From positions 3,348,001 to 3,412,000 of the forward strand of contig NZ_CP070491.1 of the NCBI RefSeq assembly GCF_016925495.1: 64,000 bases of DNA, in the 5' to 3' direction. A program made the translations under genes and the position numbers. Shown here piece by piece: positions 1-8,386 of the stretch. A model generated the notes under the pieces. That model had not been told where the DNA came from, ran no database searches, and saw nothing but the letters and a program-made list of their open reading frames with translations. Each line of letters begins with the position of its first letter. Position 1 is the first letter of the stretch. The stretch is from Methylococcus sp. EFPC2 (GTDB taxonomy: Bacteria; Pseudomonadota; Gammaproteobacteria; Methylococcales; Methylococcaceae).

Positions 1-731
1 ACGGCGCCTACGACCCATAGCGGCACGTAACGGATCAGCGCGTTGCGCGCGTCCTTCAGGCCCTGCCAGCGGGGCGACAATTCGCGCTCGTAATCGCCGC
101 GCACGCGCTGGATCAGTTGATAAAGCTCGATGCGCGTCTGTTCGAGGGCATTGAGCCCGTTCGCCATGATGCGGTGCTTGCCCTCGAAGCCCAGGCTGAC
201 GCAGAGGTAGAACAGTTCCAGCAGGTAAAGGTTTTGCGCCGGCTGGCGAACCAAACCCGCCAGGATCTGGAAGAACTTTTCCCCGCCCCAGGCTTCCTTG
301 TGGAAGAGGATCAGCAGGCTCTGATGCCCCCAGATGCTTTGCGCGCCCCAGGGCGTGTTCAGTATGGTTTCGTCCAGCAGGCAGCAGAGGATGTAATTGG
401 CGATGCGCACCTGATCCTGCGGTATGCCCTGCTGCAAGACCTTGTTTTCGAAGGTCCGCAGTTCGTTGACCAGTTGCTGCTGCAACTCGGATATGGCTCC
501 GTGGGAGGCCGTGTTGCGCAGCCGGGCGCTCAGCGACAGCAGCGACAGCGCGGCGGTAACCAGGGGGTTCTCGCCGAACAGCGCCAGGCGCTGCGCATCC
601 AGTTCCGCCGTGCCGATGGGCGGTGCGGCCGGCGCAGGCGCGGCATCGGGCCGGCGGCGGCCGCCCGGCATGGGCCGGATGATGGTCTTGTCTTCGTCGC
701 CGTAAGGCGCGAATGGATCGTCTTGACTCAC
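1..731 (-). CDS. tssL: T6SS inner-membrane protein TssL/DotU (partial, runs off the window)
   Basis: This frame is open from a GTG at 729-731 to the window edge, about 243 codons, so the 3' end is missing. After a short proline-rich head it reads as the cytoplasmic DotU domain, with segments such as NYILCCLLDETI, then HKEAWGGEKFF, then FYLCVSLGFEGKH. It ends in LSPRWQGLKDARNALIRYVP followed by hydrophobic residues, which is the usual lead into the single C-terminal membrane segment. TssL anchors the T6SS membrane complex with TssJ and TssM. The start lies 6 bases after the tssK stop, in the same operon; tssM is probably next, outside the window. The GTG start is inferred from the close spacing. 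Confidence 0.9.
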   Translation of the reverse strand, partial: MSQDDPFAPYGDEDKTIIRPMPGGRRRPDAAPAPAAPPIGTAELDAQRLALFGENPLVTAALSLLSLSARLRNTASHGAISELQQQLVNELRTFENKVLQQGIPQDQVRIANYILCCLLDETILNTPWGAQSIWGHQSLLILFHKEAWGGEKFFQILAGLVRQPAQNLYLLELFYLCVSLGFEGKHRIMANGLNALEQTRIELYQLIQRVRGDYERELSPRWQGLKDARNALIRYVPLWVVGA

Positions 732-737
732 GGTGTC

Positions 738-2075
738 TTAGCCTTTCTTGATCGCCCAGAATTCCATTTCGAGCTCCGGGAAGTTGCCGCCGATATGGAT
801 GGCGAAACCGCCGGAGGCCGACATCTTCTTCCACAGCTCGCTCTGCTTGTTGAGCTCGAAATAGGAATAACCGGCGTGATAGGGAATCTGCCGAGGCGCC
901 ACGGGCAGGGGATGGATGGAGATGCCGGGCAGGGCCGAGCGCACCAGGGTCTGGATGTCTTCCACCGGGCCGATCTTGACCTGGGGCGGGAAATGGGTGC
1001 GCAGCACTTCCGGCGGTACCTGCGCGTTGACGGCCAGGACGAAGATCGCGCTGTCCAACAGGTGGATGTCCGGCCGCTTGGCCGCGTAGACGCCGAACTT
1101 GGGCTTGCTCAGCGGAATCTGGATGGCGTTCTGTTCCAGCACCATACCGAGCAGCTGGCGCAACTCCTCCATGAGCGGCGTGAAGGTCGCCTGTAAATCG
1201 TCGTGGTTGTAAGCCGGGAAGTTGACGGGGCGCTTGCCCGGCTTGTAGAAGGTGGCGAGCTCGCCCGCCAGTTGCAGGCCGAGCCGGCAGAAATCTTCCG
1301 GGTGCAGGGCGGCCGTGGCCGACAGGTGTTCCAGCAGGGGCTCGTAGCGGTTGATCGCCTGCAGCAACAGGAAATCGGCCACCTCCGCCACGCCGCCGCG
1401 ACCTGCGTCTATCACCCGCCCGGCCAGGGCTTCGCCGCGCGTGTGCAGCAGGCCGTGCAGCTCGCGCAGGAAAGCACCGAGCAGACCGGCCCCGAAGCAG
1501 TTGAGCGCCGGCGGGATATAGCGGTCGTCCAGCACCACGGTCTTGTCCGCCCGCACCTCGATGACCCGGCTCACGCCCAGGCAGACATAACCGGCGCGTT
1601 CCTGCCGCGCCAGCATCAACCGCGGCTTCAACTTGCCAACCTGCACGGCGTAACGGCCGTCCGCACCGGCATTGTGGTCGCGCACCTCGCGCTCGCCCAG
1701 ACGGAAGCGCGCCAGGCTGTCGGGATAGGCCTCGCTGTCGATCTCCGCCGATTCGGCGCGGCGCTGCGGCAAGGCCAGGTAGACGACCTGGTTCTTGGCG
1801 TCTTCGGGCACGTCCAGCGGCAGCGGAAGCTCGTCGTCGTCGGGCAGGTCAAAGGGCGTGCCGTCCGGAAACGCCCCCCGGCATTCGGCGAGGGCCAGCT
1901 TGCCGATGGCGAGCTGGCGATGGTCGAGCTTGAGCGTGGAGTAACCCCAGTCGAAGGAACGTAGGCCACGGCAGCGGCTGGTCACCAGGTTTTCGATATA
2001 GCGGTCGTGCTGCTGGAAATGCTGAGGGCGAAGAAACATGCCCTCGGACCAGACCACTCGGTTGTTTTCCGACAT
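738..2075 (-). CDS. tssK: T6SS baseplate protein TssK
   Basis: 445 residues, the usual TssK length. The start MSENNRVVWSEGMFLRPQHF is the family's signature N-terminus, and the protein runs without break to WAIKKG. TssK links the baseplate wedge to the cytoplasmic face of the TssJLM membrane complex. I chose the ATG at 2073-2075 because this motif begins there; the longer open frame upstream (to 2216) overlaps tagH and is low-complexity. The gap to the upstream tagH stop is 16 bases and to the downstream tssL start 6 bases, so the three are clearly one transcription unit. Confidence 0.95.
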   Translation of the reverse strand: MSENNRVVWSEGMFLRPQHFQQHDRYIENLVTSRCRGLRSFDWGYSTLKLDHRQLAIGKLALAECRGAFPDGTPFDLPDDDELPLPLDVPEDAKNQVVYLALPQRRAESAEIDSEAYPDSLARFRLGEREVRDHNAGADGRYAVQVGKLKPRLMLARQERAGYVCLGVSRVIEVRADKTVVLDDRYIPPALNCFGAGLLGAFLRELHGLLHTRGEALAGRVIDAGRGGVAEVADFLLLQAINRYEPLLEHLSATAALHPEDFCRLGLQLAGELATFYKPGKRPVNFPAYNHDDLQATFTPLMEELRQLLGMVLEQNAIQIPLSKPKFGVYAAKRPDIHLLDSAIFVLAVNAQVPPEVLRTHFPPQVKIGPVEDIQTLVRSALPGISIHPLPVAPRQIPYHAGYSYFELNKQSELWKKMSASGGFAIHIGGNFPELEMEFWAIKKG

Positions 2076-2091
2076 GTCGCTCCTTTGCGGC

Positions 2092-3522
2092 TCAGTTCTT
2101 GTTTTGCGGGGAACGCAGGATGCGCATCTGCTGCTCGTAAACCTCGGCGAACTCGTCGCCGAAGAAATTTTCCAGAGCCTGCGCCACCTCTTCCGGATAG
2201 GCCTTGCAATAGGCATCCCAGCATTTGGCCTTCTTCTGGAAAACGATGCCTTCTTCGTACGACTTTTCGTACCGTTGTGGATCGAAGCGCTTCACGATTT
2301 CCGTCAGCGACGCTTGTATGCCGGCCGTCATGGCCAACTGGTGGTTCATGATGTCGTCGTAGCCTTCTCGCACGGCCTCGGCCGAATCGATGAAGCCCGG
2401 GCGGTTACGGGCGACCAGCGTCTTGACCGCCTCTTCCACGTTGACCGTGAACTTGAGCGGATTATTGTTCACCGGCCTGATCGTGGTCACCGCCACGCGG
2501 AACTGGCTCTTCAGCTCGGATCGCGCGCGCAGCACGACCATCATGCCTGCCACCAGGTCGCGGAAGAGCTGCCCCACGGTCTCCATGGCGGCGCCTTGAT
2601 CCTCGTCGGCCATGAACGCCGTATCGGCGATGCCCGCGCCCTGCAGGAAGCGCCGGAACAGCTCCGCGTCTCCGCCGCTGGGTCCGGCCTCCGCGGTCGC
2701 GGCAGGCGGCGGCACCGACTCCTGCCGCAACGCTGGCGCTTCCGCCGGGACACGTCCCGGCGTGGGTATGCTGAAGGGTGCCGAGCGCAGTTCCGGGACC
2801 GCAGCGGGCGGTGCCGGTTCGGACTCTTCCGCGAGGGGAGGGAACGGAGCCGGCGGGACATCGGGCCGAGCCTCCCAAACAGGCGGCGCCTGGGCAAGCG
2901 GCGCTTCCTCGAAATCCTTGAGCAAATCCTCAAGGTCGAAATCGGGAAGCTCCGCCGGCGCGGGCGATTCCAGGCCGGGCGGCGTGAAGCTCTCGCGGAA
3001 AGGCGACGAGTCGGCTTGATCCAGGAAGCTGGACTCGAAAGGCGAGGTCGGGGAAACCGGCGGCGCGGGCACGCTGCCGGTCTCCAGCGGAGGAATCGCG
3101 ATGGGCTCGAAATATTGCTCGTCCAGGGCGAATGGACTCTGCGGAAACTCGCCCCGCCCGGCTTCCCCAAACGCAGGAGGATAGGCCTGCGCACCGGCTT
3201 CTTCCGGCTGCAGGCTCACCAGCAGTTCGTACTCGCCTATTTTTAAGCGGTCGCCGTCGGCCAGTTCGACGGACTCATGCTGCAGAAGCCGGTCCTCGCG
3301 AGCCAGATAGGTGCCGGCCGTGCTGGTGTCGGCCAGGCGATAGACGCCTCGCTCGAACACGATCTCCGCATGTTTGCGCGAGATGAATTTTTCCGCGTCG
3401 GGCAGCGACAAGCCGTTGTCGGGCGAGCGGCCGATGGAGCCGCCCTCACCGTCGAAGCGGGCCGACAGCGCCGCCGGCGGCGGCAGCCCTTTGTAGCTGA
3501 GGACCGTCAGGGTGAGGGGCAT
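2092..3522 (-). CDS. tagH: T6SS-associated FHA-domain protein TagH
   Basis: 476 residues. The N-terminal 100 residues form an FHA phosphothreonine-binding domain, with GRSPDNGLSLPD and SRKHAEIVF as the recognition loops. A long acidic, proline-rich linker follows (about 120-290), then a C-terminal TagH-type helical domain ending near SPQNKN. In other T6SSs, FHA proteins are substrates of the PpkA kinase and switch on assembly after threonine phosphorylation. A PpkA-like kinase is encoded nearby at 8387-10123, which supports the same control here (inference). Start chosen at MPLTLTVLSYKG, where the FHA fold begins. It lies between the caspase lipoprotein gene and tssK in the same operon. Confidence 0.9.
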   Translation of the reverse strand: MPLTLTVLSYKGLPPPAALSARFDGEGGSIGRSPDNGLSLPDAEKFISRKHAEIVFERGVYRLADTSTAGTYLAREDRLLQHESVELADGDRLKIGEYELLVSLQPEEAGAQAYPPAFGEAGRGEFPQSPFALDEQYFEPIAIPPLETGSVPAPPVSPTSPFESSFLDQADSSPFRESFTPPGLESPAPAELPDFDLEDLLKDFEEAPLAQAPPVWEARPDVPPAPFPPLAEESEPAPPAAVPELRSAPFSIPTPGRVPAEAPALRQESVPPPAATAEAGPSGGDAELFRRFLQGAGIADTAFMADEDQGAAMETVGQLFRDLVAGMMVVLRARSELKSQFRVAVTTIRPVNNNPLKFTVNVEEAVKTLVARNRPGFIDSAEAVREGYDDIMNHQLAMTAGIQASLTEIVKRFDPQRYEKSYEEGIVFQKKAKCWDAYCKAYPEEVAQALENFFGDEFAEVYEQQMRILRSPQNKN

Positions 3523-3550
3523 GGCGAGTGTATCGTCTCGACGAAGGGGA

Positions 3551-5905
3551 TCAGCCTTGCGGCACGAAGAAGAAGGGGCTGCCTTCGTGCCCGGCATGCT
3601 GCAGCGGCGCATATTGCGGCGATTGGGCAAAGCCCGCGCGGCCGGCCGATCCGCTGACCTGATTGGCGACATTGCGGAACACGTCGTAATCCTCCAGCAC
3701 CCGCTGGTTGCTGCGCAGCACGGCGAGGAAGGCCTTGGCGAATACGGAGTGATCGCCGCCGCCTTCGTCCATGACCGGCTGCACGCCGCCGGAGGTCAGC
3801 ACGGTGCGCGCCTTGCGGTTGGTCATGGCCTTCAGCCATTTGGCCCGCTTGGCTTCGTCCATGCCCTCGGGCAGTTTGGCGACGGCCGATCCGGCCAGCG
3901 CGCCCGAGTAGCAGGAGTCCGCCACCACCATGATGTGCCGGGCCGGCATGATGCTGAGGAATTCCGTGATGCTCCGGCTGGATATCCAGTTGGCCGGGTT
4001 GCCCGCTTCCGCGTCGGTGGGCAGCCAATAAGCGTTCTGCGTGGCCTTGTCGATCTCGCCATGGCCGGCGTAATAAATGAGTAGATTGTCGCGTTCCGTC
4101 AGCTTCTTGTTCAACTCGTTCAGCGTGGTCATGATGGCGTGACGGTTGGCGTTGATCAGCAGCTTGGTCTTGAAGCCATAGCGTTCGCGCAGGATCAGGT
4201 CCACGCTCTTGGCGTCGTTGACGGGGGTCCGCAGCGCGGGGAAGGCACCGTATTCGGCGTTGCCGATGACGATGGCGTAGAACTCGCCGAATTCGGCATC
4301 GCCCTTGCCGAGCGCGCCGCCTGTCTTGCCGCCCGGATAAACCTCGGCCTGTACCGGCATGTCGGCGACGAGGTTGACCGTCAAGTCGGCCCGCTTGTTC
4401 TTCTTGTCGATAGCCACGATGCGGACCGGCGCATCGGCCGAGCCCAAGTCCAGCGCGGCGCGGAACACACCCGAAGCGTCCAGGGTCTGCGGTTTGTCGT
4501 TGATCAGCAGGGAGCTCAGGCCGGCCGGGGCGTCGATCTTGCCCACGAGTTCCCGACGTGGGTCGTCGCGATTGATCCGTATGCTGGGCACGCCGCGGGT
4601 CAGCGTCACCGCCGGTTCGAGTATCTCGATATTGGGACCGCCGGCCAGCAGCGTGGGCTCCCGTTTTTCCAGATCGGCGAGCTTGCTCTCCTGTTGCTCG
4701 GCCTTGTCCTTGAGGGCGGCGATTTCCCGCGCCTGCGCTTGCAGCGACTTCTTGCGTTCTTCGATGCGGGTGCGGAGCTGAGCCGGATCGGCGCCCGTCT
4801 TGCCCGACTGAGTCAGCCACTCGGTCAACTCGCCGGACTGCTTCTGGTAGGCATCGATCTTGTCGTTGAGCTGATTTTCGGCCTCGGCCAGACGCTTGCG
4901 GGCCACCTCCGTCGGGGACTCGGCCGGCGCTTGCGCCGCGAGGGCCGGGCGGGCGCTCTGGGCCTTCGCGCTTTCCAGCTCGCGTCTGACGGCCTGGCGC
5001 TCCTTGTTGAGCGATGCGCTCATCTCGCTGACCTTGGCCTGCTGGGCGCGCAGGTTCGCCTCCTTTTGCCGCAACTGTTCTTCGAGGCGCCGCAGGGCGG
5101 TATCGTCCGCGCCGGTCGACGAACTCTTTTCCCGCTGCAGCGCCTTGCGCGACTCTTCCAGTTCATCCTGCGCCCGGCGCAAGGCCTCCTGCTGTTCCAG
5201 CACTTGCTGGCGCGCGCCGCTCAATTGGCCGCGCAACTGCTCCGCTTCCTGCCGGCTGCGTTCGGCTTCCTGGCGCAATGCGGCGATCTCGCCGGACTGA
5301 TCCTCGGCCTGAGCGGTGCGGGTCGCATCGATGGCGGAGGTGAACTGCAGATCGGCGTTTTCCAGGCCCGACGCCTTGCGATACCACTTGAGGGCAGCGG
5401 CGGGATCCTTGCCGACGCCCAAGCCTTTTTCGTAGAGAGCCCCCAGATTGAGCTGGGCCTGGGAATTGCCCTGATCGGCCGCTTTTTTATACCACTGTGC
5501 GGCGGCCTGGTAATCGGTCTGCTGACCCAAGCCTTTTTCGAAGATCTCGCCGACATAGAGCTGGGCGGAAGCGTCACCCTCCTGGGCCTTGGGCAGCCAA
5601 ATCTTGAGCGCACTCGCGTAATTGGCGCGGTCGTAGGCCACGTATTCGCCGCCCCGCACTTCGCAATCGGCCGCCGTGGTGCGTATGGGCCGGCGCGCCG
5701 AGAGATAAGTCATCTGCGCGCCCAGCTTGCGCACCTGGCCGGGCAAGAGGCAATCGACCACGAACAGCTTATTGGTGTCCTCCACCACATAACCCTCGGT
5801 CGCCCTGGCCAGGTCCTCCTTGCTGACATTGCCGGCGCAAGCCGCGAGCAAGGCGCCGGAAACGGCGACGACCAGGGCGCGCGGACGAAATCGATAGTTC
5901 GGCAT
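3551..5905 (-). CDS. Lipoprotein with Sel1 repeats, coiled coil and caspase-like (peptidase C14) domain
   Basis: 784 residues. The start MPNYRFRPRALVVAVSGALL leads into a lipobox (LLAAC), so it is probably a lipoprotein. Two or three Sel1/TPR-like repeats follow (about 105-190; EKGLGQQTDYQAAAQWYKKA type), then a long charged coiled coil (about 200-440), a beta-rich linker and a C-terminal caspase-like domain (about 555-784). The His-Cys dyad is visible in YYAGHGEI and VVADSCYSGAL. It sits inside the T6SS operon between the hydrolase lipoprotein and tagH. Known: C14-family proteases are often toxins or signalling proteases. Inferred: an envelope-anchored protease or scaffold linked to T6SS. 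An accessory role and an effector role are both possible. Confidence 0.8.
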   Translation of the reverse strand: MPNYRFRPRALVVAVSGALLAACAGNVSKEDLARATEGYVVEDTNKLFVVDCLLPGQVRKLGAQMTYLSARRPIRTTAADCEVRGGEYVAYDRANYASALKIWLPKAQEGDASAQLYVGEIFEKGLGQQTDYQAAAQWYKKAADQGNSQAQLNLGALYEKGLGVGKDPAAALKWYRKASGLENADLQFTSAIDATRTAQAEDQSGEIAALRQEAERSRQEAEQLRGQLSGARQQVLEQQEALRRAQDELEESRKALQREKSSSTGADDTALRRLEEQLRQKEANLRAQQAKVSEMSASLNKERQAVRRELESAKAQSARPALAAQAPAESPTEVARKRLAEAENQLNDKIDAYQKQSGELTEWLTQSGKTGADPAQLRTRIEERKKSLQAQAREIAALKDKAEQQESKLADLEKREPTLLAGGPNIEILEPAVTLTRGVPSIRINRDDPRRELVGKIDAPAGLSSLLINDKPQTLDASGVFRAALDLGSADAPVRIVAIDKKNKRADLTVNLVADMPVQAEVYPGGKTGGALGKGDAEFGEFYAIVIGNAEYGAFPALRTPVNDAKSVDLILRERYGFKTKLLINANRHAIMTTLNELNKKLTERDNLLIYYAGHGEIDKATQNAYWLPTDAEAGNPANWISSRSITEFLSIMPARHIMVVADSCYSGALAGSAVAKLPEGMDEAKRAKWLKAMTNRKARTVLTSGGVQPVMDEGGGDHSVFAKAFLAVLRSNQRVLEDYDVFRNVANQVSGSAGRAGFAQSPQYAPLQHAGHEGSPFFFVPQG

Positions 5906-5992
5906 GACGGTTCTGCCTCGAGCTGGAGGAATGGACGCAAACGTCCGGCAAACATAGCAGCAATTCCCCGGTGCGACAAAGCGCAATCCCCG

Positions 5993-6781
5993 CTAGCGCA
6001 GGCCCCGGAGTATCTCCAGCCACACCGCATCCCAGCAGCAGACATGATCGGCATTTTCCACGACGCTCAAGTGGGCGTGAGGGCGCCGCTCCAGCCGGGG
6101 GCGGAGCAGGTCGGACGGCACCTGGTCGTCCCTGGCGCCCAGATAGTGCCATTCTTCGTATCCCGAGGCCGGAACGTCGAGCGGGTCGAGCGAGCCGCCC
6201 AGGCGGGAATACCCATGATGATCCGCCCAGGCGGCGATATCCAGATTCGCCGCAAGCGTGACCACCGAACGGGTGGACGGAAACCGCCCCGCCAGCAGCA
6301 TAGCCAGGGCCCCGCCGCCGCTGTGGCCGAAAAACGCCAGATTCCGGTGCGGATGCGAGCGCAGGAACCCGTCCAGCGCGGTGGCCATGGCATGCACGAT
6401 TTCCGGAGAGTAGCGCCTGTGCGTCCACAATAACGGATGGCAGCCGGCGTCCTGGGCATGGCCGTTGTAACAAGGCCGGCCCAGATACAGCGATGGCGTT
6501 TCGTCATGGGCCATCAGGCGCAGCATCAGGGGATTTCGCGGGGTCGGATCGCCCGCGACGTGCGTGCGCGTGATCCAGGGGGTGCCGTCGCCCTCCAGAT
6601 AGACATGCAGCGCGCCGCCAGGGCGAGCGCCGGGCTTGTAAAAGGAGGCGACTAAAAAGCCATCGGCCGGCACGGTCAGCGGCTCGAAGCCAAGTTCGAG
6701 CGCCGTCGCCCTCAGGCGTTGCGCAGGGGTCGCGCAAGCCTGGAGCAGGAGCAGGGCGAGAAGCAGGGCGGCGCGTCGCAC
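5993..6781 (-). CDS. Alpha/beta-hydrolase fold lipoprotein in the T6SS operon
   Basis: 262 residues. MRRAALLLALLLLQAC is a clear lipoprotein signal peptide. The body is an alpha/beta hydrolase: an oxyanion-loop segment VYLEGDGTPW, the nucleophile elbow GHSGGGALA (Ser), and a late His in ENADHVCCW. It therefore likely hydrolyses an ester or amide in the envelope; the substrate is unknown. It lies 18 bases downstream of tssJ and is followed by the caspase-like lipoprotein, so it is co-transcribed with the T6SS core genes. It could be an accessory enzyme, or an immunity or effector-like factor; the sequence does not decide. Confidence 0.8.
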   Translation of the reverse strand: MRRAALLLALLLLQACATPAQRLRATALELGFEPLTVPADGFLVASFYKPGARPGGALHVYLEGDGTPWITRTHVAGDPTPRNPLMLRLMAHDETPSLYLGRPCYNGHAQDAGCHPLLWTHRRYSPEIVHAMATALDGFLRSHPHRNLAFFGHSGGGALAMLLAGRFPSTRSVVTLAANLDIAAWADHHGYSRLGGSLDPLDVPASGYEEWHYLGARDDQVPSDLLRPRLERRPHAHLSVVENADHVCCWDAVWLEILRGLR

Positions 6782-6799
6782 GGTGCGGCGCCTTGTGGG

Positions 6800-7303
6800 T
6801 TATGGCTTGGCGGGCGCGGCTTCGACCGCTTTCAGATTGAGTTGCGTGCCGCTGATCTTGAGTTCCAGCGGCACGGTCTGGTGCGGCTTGACCGGCGCGC
6901 TGGCTCGCCACAAAGCCGTATCCAGCTGGCGGTAGGCGGCGAACACGCCGATGAACTGCACGTCGGCTTCGGGTTCCAGGCTGAGCGTTCGTTGCTCGCC
7001 GGGCTTCAGCAGAAACTCCTGCTTACGCGACCAGTCCGCGCCCAGCGTCGCCTGTTCCTTGTCGTAGAGGGCGAAGAAGTCCGCGCTGTTGAACGCGGAC
7101 AGGCCTTTCAGCTCATATACCCGCAGCAACAGCGGCGCCGGCTGGCCATCCGCACCCGGATTGATGTTCCCCGCCACATCGATCTTCAACTCCACCCGCG
7201 TAGGCGGCGGCGGAGGTGGCGGCTCGTCCTTGGCGGCGAACAAGCCGCATCCGCTCAAAGCGGCGGCAAGGGACAGATAAGCTAGCGCGCGGTTTACGTT
7301 CAT
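6800..7303 (-). CDS. tssJ: T6SS outer-membrane lipoprotein TssJ
   Basis: 167 residues. The signal peptide MNVNRALAYLSLAAALSGCG has a lipobox Cys, followed by a polyproline stretch. The domain has the TssJ features: RVELKIDVAGNINPG, then PLLLRVYELKGLSAFNSADFFAL, and near the end a beta strand with PLELKISGTQLNL. TssJ is the outer-membrane lipoprotein that binds TssM. I chose the internal ATG at 7301-7303 because the signal peptide starts there; the 84 upstream codons in the same frame lack coding character. It appears to be the first gene of the minus-strand T6SS operon. Confidence 0.9.
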   Translation of the reverse strand: MNVNRALAYLSLAAALSGCGLFAAKDEPPPPPPPTRVELKIDVAGNINPGADGQPAPLLLRVYELKGLSAFNSADFFALYDKEQATLGADWSRKQEFLLKPGEQRTLSLEPEADVQFIGVFAAYRQLDTALWRASAPVKPHQTVPLELKISGTQLNLKAVEAAPAKP

Positions 7304-7633
7304 CGAGGCGATACCAGTTGGGCATGACGGAGAAGAACAAAAGCTAAGGCATCGGCCGCTAGTCGGGCAAGCGGCATTTCCGACAAGCCACGATAGGGAG
7401 CCCCGGCCGAGCCTCGTATCCGCCACGCCGTACCCGAGGGCTTTTGGCACCAAGCCCCTCGGGGTATCGACCATGCCCTTGCGGAAGCGCCTCACGGGGC
7501 CGGTGCGGCGGTATGCAGGATATCCCCGCGATAGACCGACGACGAAAACGACCACCCGGTGGAAGGAGGGGCGCTACCCGTCATCGAATACCCCGGACGG
7601 AAAGCGCAAACGCCGACCGTCCGAACCTGGACC
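7304..7633. other. Intergenic region upstream of the T6SS operon
   Basis: This 330-base stretch lies between tssJ and the DUF5658-like gene, both on the minus strand. It should hold the T6SS operon promoter. I found no sigma-54 site with both -24 and -12 elements, no strong hairpin and no convincing small gene. The open frames here are extensions of neighbours without coding character. Confidence 0.5.
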
Positions 7634-7936
7634 CTAGCCCGCCGCCACCAGCATGACGTTGTTGGTGACGACCCAGCTGTAGAAGCTGACTGCCGAAGCC
7701 AGCATCGCGGTGATCCAGCGGCTTTTCATTTTCCGCCGGTCAAAGTACAGGAAGGCGATGAAAGCCAGCCCGACCAGCTTCAACAACGTGATGGTCCAAC
7801 CCAGGCCGAAAACTTCGGCAACGACATTGAGCACCGGATTGACTTCGTCCACCTCGGCGAAGCTCAAGCCGAGGTAGGTCACGACTCCGTCCGCGACTTG
7901 CAATAGTGCAAATAACACAATTAATGGCGCGTTCAT
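7634..7936 (-). CDS. Small DUF5658-like membrane protein
   Basis: 100 residues with about three hydrophobic segments. The N-terminal pattern FALLQVADGVVTYLGLSFAE followed by EVNPVLN matches the DUF5658 type of small integral-membrane protein, whose function is unknown. The start at 7934-7936 is preceded by CGGAGAAATGAC, a good Shine-Dalgarno site; the longer frame up to 8080 has no such site and no hydrophobic character. It is transcribed alone, in the same direction as the T6SS operon, and nothing ties it to secretion. Confidence 0.75.
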   Translation of the reverse strand: MNAPLIVLFALLQVADGVVTYLGLSFAEVDEVNPVLNVVAEVFGLGWTITLLKLVGLAFIAFLYFDRRKMKSRWITAMLASAVSFYSWVVTNNVMLVAAG

Positions 7937-8386
7937 GTCATTTCTCCGTAGCGCTGACCAACAATGTTCGATCCCGGACGCGGGTGCCGGAAGACCGCTG
8001 CAAGGCCGCATCGGCCCGCCGTCACTCACTTTTCCCCTGATTCCGCATGGAAATACGGAGGAGAAAAACCCGGGGTACATGAATAATTAAGCAATTACCG
8101 TGACACACATTCGCCGTGCGTCGATTCGATCCGGACGACCAGGCACCGGCATCTGTCATTTATAGCGGCACGCGGGAGCGGCGGTTTACCTGAACCGGTA
8201 AATAATGCGGGGCGCATCACATTCGATGTCTTTAGGGCTCGTAGCCCCGAACGTTTCGCGACGGCAGGAAGATGCGCCCATATAGTGTACGGATTTTCCC
8301 GCATTTTGTATCGTCCATCGAAAATGCAATCATGTGTTTCCGTAAGCCCCGGCCCGACGTCTCATCTTTCCGCCCCCTGTCCCTGC
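7937..8386. other. Divergent promoter region between the membrane protein and the kinase gene
   Basis: This 450-base gene-free stretch separates divergently transcribed genes and should hold two promoters. The only structure I can support is a small inverted repeat, TTTACC (8185-8190) and GGTAAA (8197-8202), with six bases between the arms. It could be a regulator site. Confidence 0.4.

Noticed and set aside
4139-6433. 764-codon open frame on the plus strand
   Set aside because: It runs antisense to the caspase and hydrolase lipoprotein genes, has no recognisable domain and reflects high-GC frame bias.
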